DNA of 51,274 nt from positions 1 to 51,274 of the forward strand of contig NZ_SJZB01000034.1 in NCBI RefSeq assembly GCF_004337445.1, in the 5' to 3' direction. Positions 1 to 8,492 of the stretch are shown here, one piece after another. This DNA is from Parasulfuritortus cantonensis. Lineage in GTDB: Bacteria; Pseudomonadota; Gammaproteobacteria; Burkholderiales; Thiobacillaceae. The notes beneath the pieces were generated by a model, which saw nothing but the letters and a program-made list of their open reading frames with translations, ran no database searches and was not told the DNA's origin. The translations under genes and the position numbers were made by a program. Every line of letters starts with the position of its first letter. Position 1 is the first letter of the stretch.

Positions 1-1239
1 CGCCAGCTTCTGGTACAGGGGCTCGGTGGCGCCGCGCTTCATGTTCCAGATGAAGTACTTCTCGAAGGCCGCCTTGGCCCAGTGCACCCACTTGCCCTGC
101 TTGGCCCAGGTGACGTTGCGCGGCGGAATCTGCGGCAGGGCCAGGAAGGCGGCGCCGGTGTCGCCCATGTCCGCCAGACAGAAGGCGTTCCAGGTGGCCA
201 CCTTCTCGGGCGCCTCGCCATTGAGGGCGTGCTTGATGTTGTGCGCCGTGGCGGAGACCATCGACTCGATCATGTAGCCGGTCTTGGGCGTGCCGGTCGG
301 CACCGGGGTGGCCTCGACCGGCGGGATGGCGATGCAGACGCCGACCGAGTAGATGTTGTTCCACTTCGGGTTGCGCTGGAACTGGTCGACCTTGACGAAA
401 CCGCGCGGGTTGCACAGGTCCTCGCCGACCGCGGCGACCGCGTCGACGCCCTTGAACGCCGGCAGGATCATGGAGTACTTGAACGGCAGTTCGTGCTCCT
501 TGACCAGCTCGCCCTTGTCGTTGTGCTCGGCGACGTGCATCTTGCCGGCCTCGACCTTGGTGACCTTGGCGTTGCAGATCCACTTGATGTGGCGCTGACG
601 CATCTCGGATTCCAGGAGCCCCTTGGAGTCGCCGACGCCGCCCAGGCCGAGGTGGCCGATGTAGGGCTCGGAGGTGACGTAGGTCATCGGCACCTTGTCG
701 CGTAGGCGCCGGCGGCGCAGGTCGGTGTCCATGATCATGGCGAACTCGTAGGCCGGGCCGAAGCAGGACGCGCCGGCGGCGGCACCGACCACGATGGGAC
801 CCGGGTTGGCCACGAACTCCTGCCACTTCACGTTGGCTTCCTCGGCGTGGCCGACGGTGCACACGGAGACGGTGTGGCCGTTGGGGCCGAGGCCCTCGAC
901 CTCGTCGAAGGCCAGCTTGGGCCCGGTGGCGATGACCAGGTAGTCATAGTCCAGGGTGGTGCCGTCCTTGAGGACGATCTGGTTGTCGTTCGGCTTGATC
1001 TCGGTGACCAGCTGGGCGATGAAGTCGATGCCCTTCTTCTTCAGCGGTTCCTCGAGCGGGAAGCTGATGTCGGCCCGGGTACGCCAGCCCACCGCCACCC
1101 AAGGGTTGGAGGGGACGAAATGAAAGTCGGGACCGGCCGAAACCACGGTGACCTTGTGACCGCTGCCCAGTTCCGACTTGATGTCGTAGGCGGCGGGCAG
1201 GCCGCCGGTGCTGGCGCCGATGATGACTACGTGTGCCAT
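1..1239 (-). CDS. sqr: Sulfide:quinone oxidoreductase, C-terminus cut by window edge
   Basis: This FAD enzyme oxidises sulfide to polysulfide/sulfur and passes the electrons to the quinone pool at the inner membrane. The 413 visible residues begin MAHVVIIGAS with a Rossmann FAD motif (GASTGG, residues 8-13). The three cysteines of the family are present: Cys127 (SVCTV), Cys159 (GASCFG) and one near residue 355 (NAFCLADMGD). The segments FVPSNPWVAVGW and TGxPKTGYMIESMVSA are as in the Acidithiobacillus ferrooxidans enzyme, recalled as about 434 residues, so roughly 20 C-terminal residues lie outside the window. A GGAG ribosome site precedes the ATG at 1239. It is transcribed away from the zinc-ribbon gene behind a 143-bp AT-rich region. 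The assignment to SQR rather than flavocytochrome c rests on the Cys pattern and is secure. Confidence 0.93.
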   Translation of the reverse strand, partial: MAHVVIIGASTGGLPAAYDIKSELGSGHKVTVVSAGPDFHFVPSNPWVAVGWRTRADISFPLEEPLKKKGIDFIAQLVTEIKPNDNQIVLKDGTTLDYDYLVIATGPKLAFDEVEGLGPNGHTVSVCTVGHAEEANVKWQEFVANPGPIVVGAAAGASCFGPAYEFAMIMDTDLRRRRLRDKVPMTYVTSEPYIGHLGLGGVGDSKGLLESEMRQRHIKWICNAKVTKVEAGKMHVAEHNDKGELVKEHELPFKYSMILPAFKGVDAVAAVGEDLCNPRGFVKVDQFQRNPKWNNIYSVGVCIAIPPVEATPVPTGTPKTGYMIESMVSATAHNIKHALNGEAPEKVATWNAFCLADMGDTGAAFLALPQIPPRNVTWAKQGKWVHWAKAAFEKYFIWNMKRGATEPLYQKLA

Positions 1240-1305
1240 GGGTCTTCTCCATCCTTTTGTATGTGATGCCATCCGAGAAATCGATGGTCGGGGCATGATA
1301 AGCCA

Positions 1306-1373
1306 ATCATTGTCATTATGAAAACCAATGATCGGGCTCAAACCCATTGGTAAAACTGGGTATTAATACCCAG
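1306..1373. promoter_or_regulatory. Nested inverted repeats upstream of sqr
   Basis: Between the zinc-ribbon stop and sqr lies an AT-rich stretch with three dyads: ATCATTG/CAATGAT (1306-1312 and 1326-1332), ACCAATG/CATTGGT (1324-1330 and 1345-1351) and a perfect 18-bp palindrome, CTGGGTATTAATACCCAG, at 1356-1373. The first two share half-sites. They sit 65-135 bp upstream of the sqr start, where an operator for a sulfide- or redox-responsive regulator would be expected. No U-tract follows, so a terminator is less likely. The regulator is unknown. Confidence 0.4.
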
Positions 1374-1382
1374 CCGCAGGCC

Positions 1383-1730
1383 CTATTCGAACAGGTCGTC
1401 CAGGGTCTTGGGCGGTGGCGGTCCGGCGCTGACGTCGTCGTCGTCGTCGAACAGCGCCGCCAGGGCGGCGAGGTCGGGCGCGGCGGTCGGGTGGTTGTGC
1501 GAGGGGGCGGCCTGGAACCAGTCGCAGAAGTTGCCGTGCGTCTTGTCCTTCACTTCCTCTGCCATCGGCTCCAGGCAGGGCCGGCCCTTGCCCGGCGCGT
1601 AGTGCCGGCACATGGTGCAGACGTGCAACTCGGCCCGGCAGACCGGGCACTCGGTGCGGCGGCCGTAGGGCAGGGGCACTTCCTTGAGGTTGGTGCCGCA
1701 TTTCCAGCAATGCAGTTCGGCCGCGTTCAT
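1383..1730 (-). CDS. Zinc-ribbon protein of unknown function
   Basis: This is a 115-residue soluble protein. Its N-terminal half carries CWKC (near residue 9), CPVC, CTMC and a further Cys in GRPCLEP, a pattern expected for one or two zinc ribbons. The C-terminal half is acidic (FDDDDDV) and ends TLDDLFE, a short acidic tail of the sort that often mediates protein contact. The ATG overlaps the TGA of the upstream transglycosylase gene in an ATGA arrangement, so the two are probably translationally coupled. No enzymatic motif was seen. A regulatory or scaffolding role is possible but not shown. Confidence 0.75.
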   Translation of the reverse strand: MNAAELHCWKCGTNLKEVPLPYGRRTECPVCRAELHVCTMCRHYAPGKGRPCLEPMAEEVKDKTHGNFCDWFQAAPSHNHPTAAPDLAALAALFDDDDDVSAGPPPPKTLDDLFE

Positions 1731-3061
1731 GCCGGTCCTTTGTCCGATGAGATCATGGTGCCGTCGGGCAGAGGCTGCTCCTGTTCCAACAGGGTGTCCT
1801 CGAGGTGTTCGAGCAGGCTGAGCGACGGGTAGCCGTCGGCCGGCAGGCCGGCGGCCTTCTGATAGGCGCGGATGGCGGTGCGCGTACGGCTGCCCGGGAT
1901 GCCGTCGGGCGTCCCCGGGTCGTAGCCGAGTGCCGCCAGGCACTTCTGCACGGTTTCCATCTGGTCGCGGCTGAGCGGCCGGTTGTCGGCCTGCAGGCCG
2001 GTGGCGAGCGGCGCCCCGCCGGCCAGGCGATCCGCCAGGTGGCCGACGGCGATGGCGTAGTTGAGCGAGCGGTTCCAGCGCAGGATTACGCGGAAATTGT
2101 CGGATACCAGGAAGGCCGGCCCGCTGATGCCCTGGGGCAGGACGAGGGAATCGGCCTCGTCGGCGTCCGCCAGCGGGCTGCCGTCGGCCCGGCGCAGCCC
2201 GAGCGCGGCCCAGGCGGCGCGGGGCTGGCGCCGCTCCAGGCCGGCCAGCGAGGCGTCGAAGCCGTCCGGCAGGCGTACCTCCAGGCCCCACTCCTGGTCG
2301 CTCCGCCAGCCGGCCTCGTGCAGGTAGTTGGCGGCCGACTCGATGGCGTCGGGCAAGGAGTTGCGCAGGTCGACGCGGCCGTCGCCGTCGCCGTCCACCG
2401 CGTAGGCCAGGTAGGTGGAGGGAATGAACTGCATGTGGCCGATGGCGCCCGCCCAGGAACCGACCAGGTCGCCCGCCCCGACGTCGCCGCGGTCGATGAT
2501 GCGCAAGGCGTCGAGCAACTGGCTGCGGAAGAACTCGGGGCGGCGGGCATCGTAGGCCAGGGTGGCCAGGGCCGCCACCACCGGGACGTCGCCCAGGTAG
2601 CCGCCGTAGTTGGTCTCCAGGCCCCAGAAGGCCACCAGGTAGCGGGCCGGGACGCCATAGCGGCGCTCCGCCTCGCCCAGGCGCTCGGCCTGTCCGGCCA
2701 GGGCCTCGCCGCCCTTCTCGACGCGCCGGTCGCTGACCCGCTTGTTGAGGTAGTCGAGGAAGGTCTGCACGAACTCGGGCTGGCTCTGGTCGCGTTCCAG
2801 GACGCGATCGAGCGGCTGCAGCCCGGTCAGGGCGGCGTCGAGGGTGGCCTGGGAAATGCCCTGCGCCGCGGCCTGGCGGCGGAACTCGTCCAGCCAGGCC
2901 TGGAAGCGCGCCGCTTGGTCCACCTCCGGCGTGCCGGGCGCGGGCACGCCGGAGGGGGGCGCCGCCGCGCCGGCGGCGTCCTCCGCGTCCGCACCGGCTG
3001 CCGCCAGGCACAAGGCCACGACTGCCGGCGCGAAGGTGAAGAGTCGGTTTCTGGACCACAT
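1727..3061 (-). CDS. Lytic murein transglycosylase, MltB family, with peptidoglycan-binding domain
   Basis: The protein cleaves the MurNAc-GlcNAc bond of peptidoglycan to form 1,6-anhydroMurNAc ends in the periplasm. The 444-residue product has a signal peptide (RNRLFTFAPAVVALCLAAAGADA). The SLT_2 catalytic domain follows at about 45-350, with the catalytic Glu149 in FWGLETNYG, and IGHMQFIPSTYLAYAVDGDGD matches the family. A PG_binding_1 domain lies at about 380-435 (LGYDPGTPDGIPGSRTRTAI). The start is uncertain: an in-frame ATG at 3091 would add ten residues. The gene is divergent from the HAD gene with almost no spacer. Its stop overlaps the start of the zinc-ribbon gene. Confidence 0.88.
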   Translation of the reverse strand: MWSRNRLFTFAPAVVALCLAAAGADAEDAAGAAAPPSGVPAPGTPEVDQAARFQAWLDEFRRQAAAQGISQATLDAALTGLQPLDRVLERDQSQPEFVQTFLDYLNKRVSDRRVEKGGEALAGQAERLGEAERRYGVPARYLVAFWGLETNYGGYLGDVPVVAALATLAYDARRPEFFRSQLLDALRIIDRGDVGAGDLVGSWAGAIGHMQFIPSTYLAYAVDGDGDGRVDLRNSLPDAIESAANYLHEAGWRSDQEWGLEVRLPDGFDASLAGLERRQPRAAWAALGLRRADGSPLADADEADSLVLPQGISGPAFLVSDNFRVILRWNRSLNYAIAVGHLADRLAGGAPLATGLQADNRPLSRDQMETVQKCLAALGYDPGTPDGIPGSRTRTAIRAYQKAAGLPADGYPSLSLLEHLEDTLLEQEQPLPDGTMISSDKGPA

Positions 3062-3089
3062 GCGTTTCAGGCTAACATAGGCCGCCGAC

Positions 3090-3953
3090 ATGACAAATAG
3101 ATCACCCGTCACCATGGCCGAGTCCATCGCCGCCAGCTTTGCCGATCTGCTGCACCGCTATGATGCCGTCCTGCTCGACGCCTACGGGGTCCTGGTCGAT
3201 CTGGCCGGCGCCCTGCCCGGTGCGGCCGCCTGGATCGACACCCTCAACCGCCTCGACAAGCCGTACTGGCTGGTCAGCAACACCGCCGCCCGGCTGCCGG
3301 AGTCGGCGGCCCGGCGTTACCAGGGCTTCGGCCTGGCCATTCCGGCGGAACGCATACTCAGTTCCGGCATGCTCCTCGTGCCGTATTTCGCCGAGCACGG
3401 CCTGGCCGGGCAGCGGGTCCGCGTCCTCGGCCCCGAGGACAGCGCGGTCTACGCCGAGCGGGCCGGCGGCCGCCTGGTCGGGGCGGGCGAAGAGTTCGAT
3501 GTCCTGGTCCTGGCCGACCAGGCCGGTTTCCCGTTCCTGGACGGCGTCGACGAGGTGCTGAGCGTCCTGATCGACAGGTTCGATGCCGGCCAGGACGTGG
3601 CCATGGTGCTGCCCAACCCGGACCTGATCTACCCGACCGGGCGCGGCTGCGGCATCACCTCGGGTGCCATGGCCGTGATGCTCGAGGCGGCCCTGCGGCA
3701 ACGCTACCCGGAGCGCCCGGCGCCTTCGTTCGCCCGGCTCGGCAAGCCGTACCCGGGCTTGTTCGCGGAGGCGGTGCGCCTGGCCGGGACGCGCAACGTG
3801 GTGATGGTCGGCGACCAGCTGGACACCGACATCGTCGGCGCCACCCGGTTCGGCATCGACTCGGCCCTGGTGCCCGGCGTCCTCACCGGGGATCGGCGCC
3901 GTGTCGGCGGGGTCGCGCCGACCTACCTGCTGGCGCCGCCGGGTACGCCATAA
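3090..3953 (+). CDS. HAD-superfamily hydrolase, subfamily IIA (NagD-like)
   Basis: This is a predicted cytosolic sugar-phosphate or nucleotide phosphatase. Motif I is DAYGVLVD (DxxGxL type, with Tyr as in many NagD relatives), motif II is WLVSNTAA, and motif III/IV is GKPYPGLF followed by VMVGDQLDTDIVGA. The NagD-type cap domain lies between motifs II and III. Length (about 287 residues) fits the family. An alternative ATG at 3114 is equally plausible because neither start has a clear ribosome site. The substrate cannot be read from the sequence. Confidence 0.82.
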   Translation: MTNRSPVTMAESIAASFADLLHRYDAVLLDAYGVLVDLAGALPGAAAWIDTLNRLDKPYWLVSNTAARLPESAARRYQGFGLAIPAERILSSGMLLVPYFAEHGLAGQRVRVLGPEDSAVYAERAGGRLVGAGEEFDVLVLADQAGFPFLDGVDEVLSVLIDRFDAGQDVAMVLPNPDLIYPTGRGCGITSGAMAVMLEAALRQRYPERPAPSFARLGKPYPGLFAEAVRLAGTRNVVMVGDQLDTDIVGATRFGIDSALVPGVLTGDRRRVGGVAPTYLLAPPGTP

Positions 3954-3984
3954 TGAAGGCGTAAGGATTGCATCCGAGCCAGCC

Positions 3985-4299
3985 ATGCGTTTCCCGAGCG
4001 ACAGTGTTCCTCCCCCGCCGGCGGCCGTCGACGCCACCGAGGTGACCGCCAAGGCCGCGGTGAAGCCGGTGCCGCGCATCGGTACCGGCCCGGGCGGCCC
4101 GTTGCCGCAAGGCGGCGGCAGCGCCGCCGCCGAGGCGCTACCGCGCGAATTCTACGAACGGGCCGAGAACGACCGCCGCCGGATGTGCCGGCGCCTCTAC
4201 CACGTGCCGGTCATGCTCGATACCCGCAGCGGCGAGGAGCGGCGCAAGCAGGCCCGCCGCACGGAGGACCCGCCCAGCCATATCGCCGAGGCGGTCTGA
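3985..4299 (+). CDS. Small hypothetical protein
   Basis: This 104-residue protein has a proline/alanine-rich N-terminus and a basic, probably helical C-terminal half containing ERAENDRRRMCRRLYHVP and RSGEERRKQARRTEDP. No signal peptide or membrane segment is present. The last motif is vaguely like DRRxxERR segments of cyclic-di-GMP-related proteins, but nothing firm supports that. The gene is 32 bp downstream of the HAD gene and may be co-transcribed with it. It converges on the FecR/TPR gene, with 10 bp between the stops. Confidence 0.6.
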   Translation: MRFPSDSVPPPPAAVDATEVTAKAAVKPVPRIGTGPGGPLPQGGGSAAAEALPREFYERAENDRRRMCRRLYHVPVMLDTRSGEERRKQARRTEDPPSHIAEAV

Positions 4300-4309
4300 G
4301 CCGGCCGGC

Positions 4310-7300
4310 TCAGAAGCGGTAGTTCACCTCGGCGGTGTACTGGCTGTCGAGATTCTCGTCGAACAGGTCGTTGGCCGAGAAGCGCAGCAGCCAGCGCTTG
4401 TCGGGCGATTGCCAGAAGACGTCGAGGTCGCCGGTGAAGCCGGCATCCAGTTCGGTCAGCTTGGCCTCGTCGGCGTAGCGGCTGCCCCGGTGCACCAGGC
4501 GTCCGGCCAGGTACCAGCCGTCCGGGCTGATCCAGGTGGCGCCGACCGCGAAGGTGTGACGCGCCAGGTAGGGCACGGCATAGCCGCTGCCCAGCTTGTT
4601 GTCGGCGTCGTTGTACTGGTATTGCGCCATCACGCCCCAGCGCTTGCCCAGCATGTGGTTGACCGTCGCCCCCGCCTGCCGGATGGTGCCGCCGGCATAG
4701 TCGGGCGTGTCGACGAACTCGTACAGGTCCTCGCGCATCAGCTGGCCGTAGTCGCGCGGCCGCAACTTGCCCAGGCTCTCCAGCTCGCTGACCGCGAACG
4801 GCCGGATGTCGAAGCGGTTGTTGTCGATGTCCTTGTAGTCCAGGTAGCCGGTCAGGAAGGTGGCGGGCGTCGCCTCGAAGTCGCCCTGCAGGCGGACCCG
4901 GTTGAGTTCGCCGCCGCGCATCACCAGGCGGTCGTCGAGCGGAATCCCGGCCGTGGCGACCGGGCCGAGCGAACTCATGCCGGCCGGGCGCAGCCAATCC
5001 TGCCAGGCCAGGCGCCACCAGACCCGGTCGTCCGGGTGCCAGACGGCGCCGAGGCGCGGATTGAGGCGGCTGACGTCGTGGGACTCGGAGACCTTGGAAC
5101 CGGCGTAGTACCCGGAACCGAAGAAGTCGTACCAGGGCTGGTCGCTGGCACGCCGGTGCTGGCCCTGGTAGACCAGGTCGCCCTGCAACGACAGGGTGGC
5201 CGAGGCCTGGTATACGTCGGACAGGAACAGGTCGAGGCTGCGCTCGCTGATCCGGTAGTCGTCGCGGGTCAGGAAGCCCCAGCCGTCGTCGGTATCCAGG
5301 CGCGCGTCGGTGTTCCGGTCCGCCAGGTCGGCGCCCCAGGACATCTGGTGCTTGTCGGCATGGATGAAGCTGTGCCGGAAGCCGAACTCCGGCAGGTGCA
5401 CGTTGGTGTCGGCCGTCACCGCGAAGGGCATGAACGTGGTCAGGGTACCGGCCGTACTTTCGTCGGAGGCGAAGTAGCCGGCCTTGACCCAGACCTGCGA
5501 GGTGGGGTCGACCTTGTAGTTGAAACCGACGTCCATGCGCCCGGTGTCCAGCTTGTCGTGCACGTCGTAGTTGCCGAAGCCGGCCAGGCTGCCGGTCGGC
5601 TGGCTGTCCTGGCGGCTCTTGTCGGCGAACACGAATACCCCGGTGGACTCGCTCGGCTTGATGCCGAAGGCGGCGGTCAGGACGTCGAGGTCGTAGGGAC
5701 GGTCGGCGAGGGTCCAGTCGACGTTCTCATAGGCCAGGTACCAGGCCTTGGGCTTGTCCTCGGGCCGGTAGCCGCTGAACTGGACCTGCGGGCTGAAGCC
5801 CTGGACGCTGTCCGACTTGGTATAGCGCAACGACAGGTCCACGTTGGTGGCCGGGGCCTGGACCAGGCTCTTGAAGCGGTTGCCGGCGCCGAACACCGTG
5901 GGGTCGGCGATCAGGCCCTGGAACAGCTCCGAGTTCTTGGTGTACAGGCCCTGGTAGCGGTCGGCCAGGAACAGGTGGCTGCCGGCCCAGAGCGGCGAGT
6001 AGGAGGCCTGGGCATAGGTGCGCGCCCAGTCTTCCATGCCCATGAAGGCGAAGGCCTGGCCGAGGTTGGCGCTGCCCTGCTGGTCGTTGGCCAGCTGGTT
6101 GAGCGACTTCAGGTAGGGCAGCCGCGCCATGGCCTGGCGGGCGGCGTCGACGGCGGCCGCCGGCTCGAGCAGGTCGGAGGCCATCATGGCGGCCATGAAG
6201 TAGGGCAGGGGGTCCTTGTCGTCGAGCTGGCTGGCCCGGCCGAGTTCCTCGCGCGCCTGCTTGCGGTCGCCCAGCTGCCAGTAGGCGACGGCGGTGTAGA
6301 CGTGGACGCGGGCGTAGCGCGGTTCCATGACCCCGGCCTTGAGCAGATTGTCGAGCGCGGCCTGGGTGCGGCCCAGCTTGAGGTCGAGCACCCCCAGGCC
6401 GGTGAGGGCGACGTAGTCGGACGGGTTGGCGGCCAGGGCGGCGCGGTAGGCGGCTTCGGCGGCCGGCCACTCGGCGGCGTTGCTTTCCAGGCTGCCCAGT
6501 TCGCCTTGGTAGCCCAGGCCCTGCGGGTCCAGGGCGATGGCCTGCTTCAGGTCGCCGCGCGCGGCATCGACGTAGTCACGTTCGGCGAGCGCGCCGCCGC
6601 GGCCGAACCAGGCCCGGTCGTCGTCCGGCTTCAGGGCGATGGCCAGGTCGTAGGCGGCCAGGGTGGCATTGGCGTCGCCCTGGCGGCGGGCGATCTCGGC
6701 GCGCACCAGCCAGCCTTCGTAGCTGGCCAGGTCGGCGCTGGTGGCGGCATCGGCGGCGGCCAGGGCGGCATCGGCACGGTCGCCCAGGAGCAGTATCTCG
6801 GCCTTGCGCGCGAGCAGGCCGGCATGCTCCGGGAAGCGCTGCAGGCCGGCATCCACCGCGGCCAGGGCCTGGTCGCCGCGGCCCTGGTAGAGGTCGATGT
6901 CGGAGAGCATGAGCCAGGGCGCCGGCTGGCCGAGGTCGGCCCGGCCGGCCAGGGTGTCGAGTGCGCTGCGCGCGGCATCCAGCTCGCCGGCCTCGATCAG
7001 GCGGGCGGCGTCGGCATAGGCCCAGGCCGCGCTGTCCTTGAGGCTGCCGGCGCGCTCCAGCAAGGCACCCGCCGCGCCGGCGTCGCCCTGGCGCAGCTTG
7101 CACCAGGCCAGGCCGAGGGCGGCCTCGGGGCGGTCGCCGGCGGCGGCGAAGGCATGCTCGGCGTCGGCCCAGCGGCCGAGGTCGGCCAGGATGCGGCCGC
7201 GCGCCACCGGGTCGTCGCTGGTTGCCAGACGTTGGCGCAGGTCGGGCAGGCCGGCGCCGTCGAGGGCGACGAAGCGCCACGGCGCCATGCGGTAGGCGGT

Positions 7301-7885
7301 CACCCACTGGATGCGGTCCTTGAGGTTGCGCACGGTCAGCTTGACCGGCGCCTTGCCCTGTTCGGCAATGGCCTGCTCGTCGGCGGCGACGCTGACCTGG
7401 CCGTGTTCGTTGCCGAAGGCGATCTCGCCGCTGAACACCGAGAGGGTGGACTTGCCGTCCTCGGCCACGGCCATTTCCCAATCGGTGCCGCGGATGCCTG
7501 CGATGGCCGTGGGGGTCTGCCATTCCAGCGACTTGGGCGGCGTCTTCGACTGCACCCAGGCGCGCCCGGCCATCTGGCGGAACTTGCTCTGGCCGGCGCT
7601 GCGCGGGGCGGCGCCGACCGCGACGATGTCGATGACCGTGTTCTCGTTCATGCGGATCTGGGTGCGGTCGCTGAGCAGCAGGGCGGCGCGGGCATTCCGG
7701 CCGGTGCGGATGCCCTGGCCGGGCTGGAGCTTCTGGTTCGCCGTCGCGGCCTGCCAGGTGGCGGCGGCGCCGGTGCGGTATTCGACCTTGCCCTGCAGGT
7801 CGATCAGCGTGGCGTTGCCCGATACGGTTTCCGCATGGGCGGCGAAGCCGAGCAGGCAGAGCATGAACAGGGCAAGGTAACGCAT
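4310..7885 (-). CDS. FecR-domain / TPR / outer-membrane beta-barrel fusion protein
   Basis: This is a 1191-residue exported protein. MRYLALFMLCLLGFAAHA is a signal peptide. A FecR-type domain follows at about 20-200 (GIRTGRNARAALLLSDRTQI, GIRGTDWEMAV, VFSGEIAFGN). A long array of TPR repeats runs to about residue 620 (e.g. ALGLAWCKLRQGDAGAA, DYVALTGLGVLDLKLGRTQAA). The last 450 or so residues are rich in aromatic beta-strands and end NYRF, the C-terminal Phe signature read by the BAM machinery. A TPR-plus-barrel layout is known from polysaccharide exporters such as PgaA and BcsC, so an export or surface-assembly role is inferred. No sigma factor or TonB gene is adjacent, which argues against classical FecR signalling. 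GGGAG precedes the ATG. Confidence 0.8.
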   Translation of the reverse strand: MRYLALFMLCLLGFAAHAETVSGNATLIDLQGKVEYRTGAAATWQAATANQKLQPGQGIRTGRNARAALLLSDRTQIRMNENTVIDIVAVGAAPRSAGQSKFRQMAGRAWVQSKTPPKSLEWQTPTAIAGIRGTDWEMAVAEDGKSTLSVFSGEIAFGNEHGQVSVAADEQAIAEQGKAPVKLTVRNLKDRIQWVTAYRMAPWRFVALDGAGLPDLRQRLATSDDPVARGRILADLGRWADAEHAFAAAGDRPEAALGLAWCKLRQGDAGAAGALLERAGSLKDSAAWAYADAARLIEAGELDAARSALDTLAGRADLGQPAPWLMLSDIDLYQGRGDQALAAVDAGLQRFPEHAGLLARKAEILLLGDRADAALAAADAATSADLASYEGWLVRAEIARRQGDANATLAAYDLAIALKPDDDRAWFGRGGALAERDYVDAARGDLKQAIALDPQGLGYQGELGSLESNAAEWPAAEAAYRAALAANPSDYVALTGLGVLDLKLGRTQAALDNLLKAGVMEPRYARVHVYTAVAYWQLGDRKQAREELGRASQLDDKDPLPYFMAAMMASDLLEPAAAVDAARQAMARLPYLKSLNQLANDQQGSANLGQAFAFMGMEDWARTYAQASYSPLWAGSHLFLADRYQGLYTKNSELFQGLIADPTVFGAGNRFKSLVQAPATNVDLSLRYTKSDSVQGFSPQVQFSGYRPEDKPKAWYLAYENVDWTLADRPYDLDVLTAAFGIKPSESTGVFVFADKSRQDSQPTGSLAGFGNYDVHDKLDTGRMDVGFNYKVDPTSQVWVKAGYFASDESTAGTLTTFMPFAVTADTNVHLPEFGFRHSFIHADKHQMSWGADLADRNTDARLDTDDGWGFLTRDDYRISERSLDLFLSDVYQASATLSLQGDLVYQGQHRRASDQPWYDFFGSGYYAGSKVSESHDVSRLNPRLGAVWHPDDRVWWRLAWQDWLRPAGMSSLGPVATAGIPLDDRLVMRGGELNRVRLQGDFEATPATFLTGYLDYKDIDNNRFDIRPFAVSELESLGKLRPRDYGQLMREDLYEFVDTPDYAGGTIRQAGATVNHMLGKRWGVMAQYQYNDADNKLGSGYAVPYLARHTFAVGATWISPDGWYLAGRLVHRGSRYADEAKLTELDAGFTGDLDVFWQSPDKRWLLRFSANDLFDENLDSQYTAEVNYRF

Positions 7886-7940
7886 GGTGGCAACTCCCAC
7901 TTCATTGTGACGACGGCCCGTCAGGGCCGCTCGATTCGAC

Positions 7941-7960
7941 ACCCCCGCCCGCGCGGGGGT
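7941..7960 (-). terminator. GC-rich stem-loop between two co-directional genes
   Basis: ACCCCCGC and GCGGGGGT form a perfect 8-bp stem with a 4-nt loop. It lies between the stop of the 141-residue secreted protein gene and the start of the FecR/TPR gene. No U-tract follows on the minus strand, so it may be a partial terminator, an attenuator or an mRNA-stabilising hairpin that sets the ratio of the two products. Confidence 0.35.
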
Positions 7961-7979
7961 ACCGGAGGACGGACGCACG

Positions 7980-8405
7980 TCAGCGCATGTTGGCGAGCGC
8001 GGTCTGGGCGACCTGGTTCTGCTGCGTGAGCGCGCTGCTCAAGGCCGTCGCCAGGCCACCGGTCGCCTTGCCGGTCAGCCCGCGCAGGGTCAGCAGATCC
8101 TTGGCCAACTGGTCGACCGCGGCGGTCATGGTGGTCGACGACGGCGCCGGGGACTGCTGCTTGAGGGTGAGGAAGTTTTCCAGCGAACCGCCGGCCTTGT
8201 CCAGCGCGGCGCTGTACTGCGAGATCAGGGTGGCGTTGTTGGCCGCATAGGGTTTCACCGCGTTCAGGTAGGCACTCTTGGCGTTGGCCCAGTTGGTGCG
8301 GACCTGCGTGGCGATCTCGGCCGGGGTCGCGGCGAACGCGGGCGTCGTCGCGAGCGGGCTCAGCAGGATGGTCAGGCAGAGGGCAAGCAGGGTCAGGATG
8401 CGCAT
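7980..8405 (-). CDS. Secreted helical protein of unknown function
   Basis: This is a 141-residue protein with a clear signal peptide (MRILTLLALCLTILL ending at PAFA|ATPAE). The mature part is alanine-rich, predicted helical and lacks Cys (TNWANAKSAYLNAVKPYAAN, LSSALTQQNQVAQTALANMR). It is preceded by GGAG and lies 94 bp upstream of the FecR/TPR barrel gene on the same strand. It may therefore be a periplasmic partner or an exported product of that protein. No known family was recognised. Confidence 0.7.
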   Translation of the reverse strand: MRILTLLALCLTILLSPLATTPAFAATPAEIATQVRTNWANAKSAYLNAVKPYAANNATLISQYSAALDKAGGSLENFLTLKQQSPAPSSTTMTAAVDQLAKDLLTLRGLTGKATGGLATALSSALTQQNQVAQTALANMR

Positions 8406-8492
8406 CTCGTTTCTCCTCGCGGGGTTCTGGGTGACCTTAATGATAGGGGAATTATCCATCCGGTCCGACGCACATTCATACCCCGGAAGGGG

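Noticed and set aside
7941..7960. Strong intrinsic terminator
   Set aside because: The stem is perfect but no U-tract follows, so full termination is not supported; listed with low confidence only.
4409..8029. A 1206-codon open frame on the plus strand opposite the FecR/TPR gene
   Set aside because: It is a shadow of the real gene in GC-rich DNA: low-complexity Gly/Ala/Val/Gln-rich, no domain, no ribosome site. The minus strand has a signal peptide, TPRs and a C-terminal Phe.
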